The notes under the pieces: model-generated
Told to the model about the DNA's origin: nothing
Database searches by the model: none
What the model saw: only the letters and a program-made list of their open reading frames with translations
Made by a program: the position numbers and the translations under genes
Shown: one piece after another, positions 1 through 5,533 of the stretch
How the letters are laid out: each line of letters opens with the position of its first letter
How positions within the stretch are numbered: the first letter of the stretch is position 1
Source of the DNA: an uncultured Lachnobacterium sp.
GTDB lineage: Bacteria > Bacillota > Clostridia > Lachnospirales > Lachnospiraceae
Length of the DNA stretch: 8,733 nucleotides
NCBI GenBank assembly: GCA_900549895.1
Contig: URQG01000068.1
Location: 1-8,733 of the forward strand
Direction of reading: 5' to 3'

Positions 1-48
1 CGAGATTACTACGCGTCTCGTGGGCTCGGAGATGTGTATAAGAGACAG
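1..48 (+). other. Illumina Nextera i7-side adapter (library artefact)
   Basis: This is not genomic DNA. Positions 1-6 match the end of the i7 PCR primer, 7-14 (TACTACGC) sit where the 8-base index goes, 15-29 match the read-2 primer segment, and 30-48 are the 19-base Tn5 mosaic end (AGATGTGTATAAGAGACAG). Genomic sequence starts at 49. Anything read across this boundary is spurious. Confidence 0.97.
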
Positions 49-353
49 ATACTTATCTGTTTTTGACGTTTAAACTGGATGGGCGCGGAGAACAGAATGT
101 GCTGGAAGAGGATTACAGGAGTGTACTTGAGGATATTCCAATCGCATTTCGAGCGTATGCGCATAATGCCGACTCGGTCTATAGGGAAAGTTCACAGCTG
201 TACAGCGTTGACTCTGCGGAACTTGTTATGGAGGAGAATACTTCACAGACGGAGGATAACTATAAATATGGTGTATTTGGCGTACTTCTGCTGGGCGGCG
301 TTGGATTAGTCGCAAGCGCAGTCATCGCAAAGAATCATAAAAGAAATAAATAA
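49..353 (+). CDS. C-terminal fragment of a membrane-anchored protein, 5' truncated
   Basis: The reading frame is open from the adapter junction (first whole genomic codon at 51) to TAA at 351-353, giving 100 codons of a protein whose start is lost. The visible part is a soluble, acidic stretch rich in Glu, Asp, Ser and Tyr. It is followed by one hydrophobic segment of about 20 residues (roughly 270-327, beginning GVFGVLLLGGVGL) and a short basic tail, KNHKRNK. A hydrophobic segment followed by a positive tail is typical of a C-terminal stop-transfer anchor, so the bulk of the protein is probably outside the cell. No LPXTG-like sortase motif is seen before the segment. TTG at 63 need not be a start, since the frame continues upstream. 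The family is not recognised. A terminator follows 5 bases after the stop, so this is the last gene of its transcript. Confidence 0.75.
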
Positions 354-358
354 GAAAC

Positions 359-397
359 AAAGCGATATTAATAGGATGATATCGCTTTTTCTTTTTT
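359..397 (+). terminator. Intrinsic terminator after the membrane-anchored protein gene
   Basis: A perfect 10-bp stem (AAAGCGATAT at 359-368 with ATATCGCTTT at 379-388) and a 10-base loop are followed by a T-rich tract to 397. It separates the truncated first gene from the regulator gene downstream. Confidence 0.9.
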
Positions 398-442
398 GGT
401 CTTGTGCGGATTGCTTTTGGCGTAGATTTTTGACAGGGCAAA

Positions 443-451
443 TGTTATAAT
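443..451 (+). promoter_or_regulatory. Probable extended -10 promoter of the regulator gene
   Basis: TGTTATAAT at 443-451 is a perfect extended -10 element (TGnTATAAT), 44 bases before the ATG at 496 and downstream of a terminator. The hexamer at the usual -35 spacing (423-428, TAGATT) is weak. A TTGACA at 430-435 lies only 10 bases upstream of the -10 hexamer, too close to act with it. Confidence 0.55.
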
Positions 452-495
452 TGAGGTTGAATTCAGAATGAAGGTAGGACGGAGGGAAAATTCTT

Positions 496-1698
496 ATGCT
501 GACAGTGGATACGCTTGGTAAATTCCAGATTACGGACGGTGATACAGTAGTAAGCGATGAGAATATTCGCTCGACAATGCTTTCCCGATTGCTTGTTTAT
601 ATGTTATTGTATCGAGATAAAACACTTACGACCGAGGATATTGCAAATGCAATATGGCCGGGGGAGGAAGATCTTGATAATCCGTCCGGCGCGCTAAAAA
701 ACCTGATGTATCGTTTACGCAAGAATCTTGCAAAGTACTTTGGGGATGAGGAGTTTATTTTGACAAACAGAGGTTCTTATCAATGGAATCCCAAGGTGGA
801 AGTGGTACTTGATATAGAGGAATTTGAACGGCTGATCAAGTCGGCAAAGCAGGAAAATGTAGAGGAAAAGGCTGTCATCCGATATGAGCAGGCACTTGAT
901 ATCTATCAGGGAGAATTTATGAGTAAGCTGATGGACCTCCATTGGATACAGGCGCAGGCCATCTATTATCATTCGATGTATTTGTCCGGGGTGAAGTCTT
1001 TGGCAAAATTATACTTGAATGAATCTCGCTATGAGGAAGTCGAGCATATCTGTGCAGAGGCTCTCAAATTTGAGAATGCGGATGAGCAGCTCTATTGTTA
1101 TCAGATTGAGGCTCGTATGCATTGCGGAAAAGTTCAGCTTGCACTTGATTCGTATGACAAGGCACGCAAGATTATGGAGACGGAGCTTGGGGTACGTAAG
1201 ACAACGATCCTGAATAAAGTATATGAGGAATTGAAGCAGATCAGCAAGGGGGATTCCAGCTACGATATCCGGGAAGTGAAAGAGGATATTCAGGAAGAAA
1301 ATCCAATGGGCGTGTTTTTTTGCGGGTATCCGATCTTCAAGGAAATTTACCATCTGGAAGCGCGAAAAAGTGTGCGTTCCAAGACTCCGGAGAATTTGCT
1401 CCTACTGACACTGGAAGCCCCGGAGAATGAATCGGCAAAAGTGATTTCGTTTCGAATCCGGCAGGCGATGAAGGGACTTGAGGAGACCATCGGAGAGTGT
1501 CTTCGTGTCGGGGATGTTGTTGCAAAATACAGTGAGACGCAGTTTATCATTTTGCTTCCATCCTGCACAAAAGATCTGTCGATGCTTGTTGCCAATCGTA
1601 TTATTTCCAAACTGTATGATCGCAATCCAAAGTATAGGAAGATCAAAGTGAGAATCAATATAGAAGAAGTGTCGATGAACAACAAAATGATCGACTAA
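496..1698 (+). CDS. SARP/BTAD-family transcriptional regulator with degenerate GGDEF-like C-terminus
   Basis: This 400-residue cytoplasmic protein has three parts. Residues 1-98 look like an OmpR/SARP-type winged-helix DNA-binding domain (LGKFQI start, then helices with TTEDIANAIWPG and GALKNLMYRLRKNL). Residues about 105-250 form a helical BTAD region made of TPR-like hairpins (YEQALDIYQGEF, YEEVEHICAEAL, ALDSYDKARKIMETELG). Residues about 273-395 resemble a GGDEF domain fold: LRVGDVVAKY followed by FIILLPSC, with SETQF at 346-350 where active cyclases have GGDEF. With the catalytic signature gone it is unlikely to make c-di-GMP, so a sensory or dimerisation role is an inference. The start is supported by GGAGGG at 481-486, nine bases upstream of the ATG. 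The gene heads a likely three-gene unit, the next start being 24 bases after its stop. Its target genes are not visible; the neighbours are the obvious candidates. Confidence 0.88.
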   Translation: MLTVDTLGKFQITDGDTVVSDENIRSTMLSRLLVYMLLYRDKTLTTEDIANAIWPGEEDLDNPSGALKNLMYRLRKNLAKYFGDEEFILTNRGSYQWNPKVEVVLDIEEFERLIKSAKQENVEEKAVIRYEQALDIYQGEFMSKLMDLHWIQAQAIYYHSMYLSGVKSLAKLYLNESRYEEVEHICAEALKFENADEQLYCYQIEARMHCGKVQLALDSYDKARKIMETELGVRKTTILNKVYEELKQISKGDSSYDIREVKEDIQEENPMGVFFCGYPIFKEIYHLEARKSVRSKTPENLLLLTLEAPENESAKVISFRIRQAMKGLEETIGECLRVGDVVAKYSETQFIILLPSCTKDLSMLVANRIISKLYDRNPKYRKIKVRINIEEVSMNNKMID

Positions 1699-1722
1699 TG
1701 GGAAAGAAAAGAGGTTTACAGC

Positions 1723-2190
1723 ATGAAAAAAGGTGCAGAGTTATTGCGAAAACTTCCGGATCTGGTAAAGAATACGAAAGAAGATAAATTACAGTGGAAT
1801 ATTGAATTTCAGACAACGGAATACAATGATCCTTCGGAGAAACCGACAGAAGAGATCGAAGGAAAATCGTGGATGCTCGATGAATGTTTTGTATCCTATC
1901 ATTGTATCTGCAAGGGAGAAGAATTTTTACTGATCACATATGAACAGATTGCTTCCTGCGAAGAAAAAAAGAAGTCGTACAATCTGGCTTTTGTACCGCC
2001 GCTTGGTAATCGTTATTTCGACGTGGATATGCTGGCTCCGTATGCGGTGGAACTGGATCAGATGCTCGCATATGAAATTCATATGCTTTGGCTTACAATC
2101 CTTGAAAAGCTAAAGGAACATTCCGAGAACATCATCATTGATGTAACACCTCGTGATTCGGCTGTGGAAAACAAGCAGATGAGAGATTAA
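1723..2190 (+). CDS. Hypothetical protein, 155 residues, unrecognised family
   Basis: I do not recognise this protein. It is acidic and probably cytoplasmic, with no signal peptide and no membrane segment. It begins with a short amphipathic, lysine-rich helix (MKKGAELLRKLPDLVKN). A central region of mixed strands follows, with cysteines at 55, 61, 63 and 79 (C61 and C63 form a CxC), and then a predicted helix around LAYEIHMLWLTILEKLKEHSEN. The central pattern (FVSYHCICKGEEFLLITYEQI) suggests a small beta-sheet domain. The start is supported by AAGAGG ending at 1714, eight bases before the ATG. It lies between the SARP-type regulator and a dehydrogenase, with gaps of about 25 bases on either side and no terminator, so the three are probably co-transcribed. 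The coding frame looks sound; no function can be given. Confidence 0.75.
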   Translation: MKKGAELLRKLPDLVKNTKEDKLQWNIEFQTTEYNDPSEKPTEEIEGKSWMLDECFVSYHCICKGEEFLLITYEQIASCEEKKKSYNLAFVPPLGNRYFDVDMLAPYAVELDQMLAYEIHMLWLTILEKLKEHSENIIIDVTPRDSAVENKQMRD

Positions 2191-2200
2191 AGTGTTTGGG

Positions 2201-2208
2201 AAGAAGGA
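2201..2208 (+). promoter_or_regulatory. Ribosome binding site deciding the SDR start
   Basis: AAGAAGGA lies seven bases upstream of ATG 2216 and supports that start over the in-frame GTG at 2192, which has no comparable site in front of it. Confidence 0.7.
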
Positions 2209-2215
2209 TTTGTCT

Positions 2216-2995
2216 ATGAAGAGAAGTTATGCAGTAATAACCGGGGCAAGTTCCGGAATCGGAGCTTGTTTTGCAAGAAAATTAGCGGAAGAAGGGTATG
2301 CGATTGTACTTGTTGCCAGAAGGCGGGAGAGGCTTATGAAGCTTTCCGGGGAACTGGAAGCAAAAGGAGCACATGTTATGATTGAGACTGCAGATCTTTC
2401 CCATAAGGACGAATGTCTGCGTCTGATGTCGGCGTTGGGGGATAAGCACATCGGTGTGTTTATTAATAATGCGGGATTTGGAGATTGCGGAAGATTTACA
2501 GAGACTTCACTGGATAAAGATCTGGATATGATCGATGTCAACGTACGTGCGGTGCATATCTTAACGAAGCTCGTGCTGCGTAAGATGAAGGCGCAGGGAG
2601 GCGGTTATCTGTTAAATGTTGCGTCATCGGCAGGATTGATTCCTGCAGGTCCGTACATGGCAACCTATTATGCGACCAAAGCATATGTCGCCAGCATGAC
2701 TCGCGCGGTGGCAAGAGAGTTGAAAGAAGAAGGCAGCCGGGTATATATCGGAGCTTTATGCCCGGGACCGGTTGATACGGAATTCAATTCTGTTGCCAAT
2801 GTGGAATTTGCATTGCCGGGAATTACGCCGGAGTATTGTGCGGATTATGCGATTCGGCAGATGAAGCGTCGTAAAGTGGTCATAGTACCAACACTTGCGC
2901 TAAAAGCAGCAACAACAATGGGAAGATTTATTCCGCAGTCCGTATATATTGCGATTGCAGGACACCAACAAAAGAAAAAACTGTCAAGACCATAA
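2216..2995 (+). CDS. Classical short-chain dehydrogenase/reductase (SDR), NAD(P)-dependent
   Basis: A 259-residue Rossmann-fold oxidoreductase of the usual classical SDR length. All signature motifs are present: the dinucleotide-binding TGASSGIG at 9-16, NNAG at 84-87, Asn109, catalytic Ser138, Tyr151 and Lys155 (YYATK), and PGPVDTEF after the active site. The run ARRRER after the second strand puts basic residues where NADP(H)-preferring members bind the 2'-phosphate, so NADP(H) is the likelier cofactor. The substrate cannot be told from sequence; general annotations of this group range from acyl reductases to DltE-like proteins. I chose ATG 2216, which has a good ribosome binding site and places the glycine motif at the usual distance, rather than GTG 2192, which would add eight residues. 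It is the last gene of the regulator cluster. No terminator follows before the proS leader, so read-through into that leader is possible. Confidence 0.9.
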   Translation: MKRSYAVITGASSGIGACFARKLAEEGYAIVLVARRRERLMKLSGELEAKGAHVMIETADLSHKDECLRLMSALGDKHIGVFINNAGFGDCGRFTETSLDKDLDMIDVNVRAVHILTKLVLRKMKAQGGGYLLNVASSAGLIPAGPYMATYYATKAYVASMTRAVARELKEEGSRVYIGALCPGPVDTEFNSVANVEFALPGITPEYCADYAIRQMKRRKVVIVPTLALKAATTMGRFIPQSVYIAIAGHQQKKKLSRP

Positions 2996-3003
2996 GAAGG
3001 TTC

Positions 3004-3032
3004 TTGATTTTTGAAGAATTTTATGGTATTTT
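3004..3032 (+). promoter_or_regulatory. Probable promoter for the proS T-box transcript
   Basis: TTGATT at 3004-3009 and TATTTT at 3027-3032 are separated by 17 bases, with TG at 3024-3025 giving an extended -10. This would start the transcript close to 3040, just ahead of the T-box leader. The match to consensus is moderate. Confidence 0.45.
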
Positions 3033-3039
3033 TGAGAAA

Positions 3040-3218
3040 AGCTTTGAACAGAAGCAGTACGGATTTCAAGCATACAGAGAGAAGTCGGTTCACCGTTATT
3101 GAAGATAGTGTGAGTAGTTGCTCACAGATGAGTGCAGGCAGATGCCTGAAACCAGGTGGTAACACGGATTTTATTCGCCCTGGGCATTGTAAATAAACAC
3201 AGTGCCTGGGGCTTTTTT
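3040..3218 (+). ncRNA. T-box riboswitch leader of proS
   Basis: This cis-acting leader lets uncharged tRNA prevent termination before proS. Visible parts are AGTA at 3056-3059 and AGAGAG at 3076-3081 (stem I landmarks), a GTGAG/CTCAC hairpin at about 3110-3125, and a CAGGC/GCCTG hairpin (stem III). The antiterminator follows at 3152-3183: CCAGG, a bulge holding TGGT (3157-3160), CGGA, loop, TTCG, then CCTGG. TGGT would pair with ACCA, the 3' end of a tRNA with discriminator A, which fits tRNA-Pro. The terminator that competes with it overlaps its 3' arm. Stem I is unusually compact: the apical hairpin is only CGG-TTCA-CCG, and no CCN proline codon sits clearly at the expected specifier position. 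Specificity for tRNA-Pro is therefore inferred mainly from the gene it controls. Confidence 0.85.
3177..3218 (+). terminator. T-box-controlled terminator before proS
   Basis: A 14-bp stem with three G-U pairs (3177-3190 with 3199-3212) and an 8-base loop are followed by six T (3213-3218). Its 5' arm shares CCTGG (3179-3183) with the antiterminator, so the two structures exclude each other. Confidence 0.88.
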
Positions 3219-3274
3219 ATTTCATCATATGTCTTTAGGTACGAGCAAGTAAATGGAAAGAAAGGAAACAAGAA

Positions 3275-5014
3275 ATGAAAGTATCAAAGTTAGTAGGACA
3301 GAGATTTAAGGAGACACCGGCAGATTGTGTGATCGACAGCCATGCATTAATGGTCCGTGGTGGCTATATGAAGTATGTTGGTAATGGAATCTATTCCGAG
3401 TTTCCTACATTAAAGAGAATTACAGCAAAGATTGAGAATATCATCCGCAAGGAGATGAACCGTATTGATGGGCAGGAAGTGCTTTTCCCGGTTGTTATGC
3501 CGGCTGATCTGTGGGAAGAGTCCGGACGTTATGAGAGCGTCGGCAGCGAGCTTGTCCGTTTGCGAGATCGTAATGACTCCAAGCTTGTTCTTGGTATGAC
3601 ACATGAGGAGGCGGCCGTTCAGCTTGTCCGTGAGTATGCACAGTCTTATAACAAGTACCCGTTCATGATCTATCAGATCCAGAGAAAGTTCCGTGACGAG
3701 GCGAGACCGAGAGCCGGAATGATCCGTGTGCGTGAGTTTACGATGAAGGATGCATATTCCTTCCATACCTCACAGGAAGATTTGGAGAAGTATTATGATG
3801 TATGTTATCACGCATATAATCGTATTTTCCAGAAAGCCGGTATTCCGGAAGTTGTTACTGTCAAGTCGGATTCCGGCATGATGGGTGGTAATATTTCCCA
3901 TGAGTATATGCTTCTCACACCGGTTGGAGAGGATTCGATCGTTTTATGTACCGAGTGTGACTACAGAGCCAATATGGAAGCGGCTGAGAATAAAGTTATC
4001 AATGAGAGCACCGGTAATCTCGAAGAGCTGCAGTGCATTGAGACTCCAAACTGCAAGACGATCGAGGATGTCTGCAACTTCTTAAAGAGTGATGTGAAGT
4101 CTTCCTGCAAGGCTGTTGTATATCAGAAGAATGCAGATGATGCATTTGTTGTCGGATTTGTCCGTGGTGATTATGAGATCAATGAGACCAAGCTTCGTAA
4201 CCTTGTCGGTGAGGATATTCATCCGGCTGAAATTACAGAGGATTCACCTCTTGTGGCTGGATACATCGGACCTTACAATATTTCCGATAAAGTTACATTT
4301 TTCTGTGATCTCTCATTAAAAGGCATTGATTCCATGGTGGCCGGAGCAAATAAGGAAGGCTATCATTATACCGGTCTTAATTTAGAGCGTGATCTCGGAG
4401 AGGTCAACTATGTTGATATCGCAAAAGTAAGAGAGGGTGGTATCTGCCCATGTTGCGGTAAGCCAACCATCACGATCAAGAGAGGTATCGAGGTTGGTAA
4501 CATCTTCCAGCTCGGAACCAAGTATACAAAGTCTATGCATATGCAGTACACCGATGAGAATGGAGAACTTCAGACTCCGATCATGGGATGTTACGGAATC
4601 GGTGTCGGACGTATGGCTGCTTCTATCTGTGAGGCACACCACGATGAGTATGGTCCGATCTGGCCAATCTCGATTGCACCATGGGAAGTAGAAGTATGCT
4701 GTCTGCGTGTGGATGATGAGCAGACAAAGTCTGTTGCTGATCAGCTGTATCAGGATCTGCAGAACTCTGATGTAGAAGTACTCTATGATGACCGTGATAT
4801 TCGTCCTGGTGCAATGTTCTCCGATGCGGACCTGATTGGTGCGCCGATCCGTGTGGTTGTCAGCCCGCGTAACTTAAAGGAAGGTGTGGTTGAAATTACA
4901 ACAAGAGATAAGGCTGTACAGGAGAAGATTCCGGTAGCCGATGCGCTTAATTTCGTTAAGGATCTGAAGGCTAAGTTATTTGCTGAGATCGAATCAAAGG
5001 TTGAGCCTTGCTAA
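3275..5014 (+). CDS. proS: Prolyl-tRNA synthetase, bacterial type with editing insertion
   Basis: This class II aminoacyl-tRNA synthetase charges tRNA-Pro with proline in the cytoplasm. At 579 residues it is close to the 572 of the E. coli enzyme. The catalytic core shows T109 and E111 (THEE), motif 2 from R137 to R146 (RKFRDEARPR) and motif 3 GIGVGR at 441-446. Between the core parts, residues about 230-390 form the YbaK-like INS domain that edits mischarged Ala-tRNA-Pro. Lys279 falls exactly where E. coli has its editing lysine, so editing is probably active. The C-terminal anticodon-binding domain starts near 470. Two cysteine pairs, C225/C228 and C391/C394, flank the INS domain and may form a zinc knuckle. 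An AAAGGAAA purine run supports the start. Transcription is controlled by the upstream T-box and ends at its own terminator. Confidence 0.97.
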   Translation: MKVSKLVGQRFKETPADCVIDSHALMVRGGYMKYVGNGIYSEFPTLKRITAKIENIIRKEMNRIDGQEVLFPVVMPADLWEESGRYESVGSELVRLRDRNDSKLVLGMTHEEAAVQLVREYAQSYNKYPFMIYQIQRKFRDEARPRAGMIRVREFTMKDAYSFHTSQEDLEKYYDVCYHAYNRIFQKAGIPEVVTVKSDSGMMGGNISHEYMLLTPVGEDSIVLCTECDYRANMEAAENKVINESTGNLEELQCIETPNCKTIEDVCNFLKSDVKSSCKAVVYQKNADDAFVVGFVRGDYEINETKLRNLVGEDIHPAEITEDSPLVAGYIGPYNISDKVTFFCDLSLKGIDSMVAGANKEGYHYTGLNLERDLGEVNYVDIAKVREGGICPCCGKPTITIKRGIEVGNIFQLGTKYTKSMHMQYTDENGELQTPIMGCYGIGVGRMAASICEAHHDEYGPIWPISIAPWEVEVCCLRVDDEQTKSVADQLYQDLQNSDVEVLYDDRDIRPGAMFSDADLIGAPIRVVVSPRNLKEGVVEITTRDKAVQEKIPVADALNFVKDLKAKLFAEIESKVEPC

Positions 5015-5024
5015 AAGAATGTAT

Positions 5025-5062
5025 AAAATGCGGAAGTTGTCAGCAACTTTCGCATTTTTATT
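5025..5062 (+). terminator. Intrinsic terminator after proS
   Basis: A 15-bp stem with one G-U pair (5025-5039 with 5044-5058) around the tetraloop TCAG, ending in a T-rich tract, lies 10 bases after the proS stop. It isolates proS from the trp operon. Confidence 0.92.
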
Positions 5063-5079
5063 AAAATTACAATTTCCTG

Positions 5080-5108
5080 TTGACATTCCTACTTTGCCAG
5101 TATACTAT
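5080..5108 (+). promoter_or_regulatory. Sigma-A-type promoter of the trp operon
   Basis: A perfect TTGACA at 5080-5085 is followed 17 bases later by TACTAT (5103-5108). An overlapping TATACT at 5101-5106, with a 15-base spacer, is an alternative -10. It lies between the proS terminator and the T-box leader, so the trp transcript should begin around 5115. Confidence 0.75.
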
Positions 5109-5346
5109 ATTAACAAGTTAATTGAATGAAGTGAATTCGATGAGCGAAAGTAAGTACAACAGATGATTCTTCACAGAGAGTCAGCGGCTGGTGGAAGCTG
5201 ATAAGATAGTTTGTCTTGGAATGGGTTCGTGAGAAGAGAGGTGAATACGAAGGAATTCGTTAGTAGCTGATCCGTATCCCCACGTTACAGGGGCGAGGAT
5301 ATCGAGACATTTTTGTCTCTGTATCACAGAGGTTGCGTAATTGGTG

Positions 5347-5381
5347 GCAGATATTTCTAATTCGAGATATCTGCTTTTTTT
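5347..5381 (+). terminator. Extra intrinsic terminator inside the trp T-box leader
   Basis: An 11-bp stem (GCAGATATTTC at 5347-5357 with GAGATATCTGC at 5364-5374, one G-U pair) and a 6-base loop are followed by seven T. It lies between stem III and the canonical T-box, where a standard leader has no terminator. A second TGGC (5345-5348) overlaps the foot of its 5' arm. Confidence 0.8.
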
Positions 5382-5457
5382 AATCTCGATGAATGTCATT
5401 CAGTCATCAAGGGGGAAGCCGGTAAGCAACGAACAAGGGTGGCACCACGATGATTCG

Positions 5458-5497
5458 TCCCTGATATAACCGAAACGTTATATCAGGGATTTTTTTT
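5458..5497 (+). terminator. T-box-controlled terminator before trpE
   Basis: CCCTGATATAAC (5459-5470) pairs perfectly with GTTATATCAGGG (5477-5488), extended by one T-A pair, around a 6-base loop and followed by a run of eight T. Its 5' arm shares CCCT with the antiterminator. Confidence 0.95.
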
Positions 5498-5533
5498 GTT
5501 CAAATATGTTATCAAATTCAGGAGGTAAGAAGC

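Larger units (their letters stand above)
5140..5497 (+). ncRNA. T-box riboswitch leader of the trp operon (tRNA-Trp)
   Basis: This full-length leader fills most of the 519-base gap before trpE. Stem I has AGTA (5153-5156), AGAGAG (5175-5180) and an apical TCAGC/GCTGA helix around GGCTGGTGGAA. The returning strand carries GAA (5219-5221) followed by TGG (5222-5224), the probable tryptophan specifier. Stem II is ACGAA/TTCGT (5247-5260) with AGTA at 5262-5265. The stem IIA/B region has nested ATCC...CCCC...GGGG...GGAT (5270-5300), and stem III is GAGACA/TGTCTC (5304-5319). The T-box AGGGTGGCACCACG is at 5436-5449. Its TGGC (5440-5443) pairs with GCCA, matching the G discriminator of bacterial tRNA-Trp. 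The antiterminator (5436-5462) excludes the terminator at 5458-5497. An additional terminator lies in the middle, between stem III and the T-box. Confidence 0.92.

Noticed and set aside
430..451. TTGACA (430-435) with TATAAT (446-451) as a normal sigma-A promoter
   Set aside because: The spacer is only 10 bases instead of about 17. The TGnTATAAT extended -10 alone is the better explanation.
2192..2215. GTG 2192 as the start of the SDR gene
   Set aside because: AAGAAGGA lies downstream of that GTG and at the right distance from ATG 2216, which also gives the usual N-terminal length before TGASSGIG.
3011..3196. 61-codon open frame across the proS leader
   Set aside because: It runs through the T-box stems, antiterminator and terminator, has no good ribosome binding site and encodes no recognisable protein. 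The RNA structure explains the sequence.
5181..5399. 72-codon minus-strand frame in the trp leader
   Set aside because: It mirrors the T-box stems and the internal terminator, and has no ribosome binding site or recognisable product.
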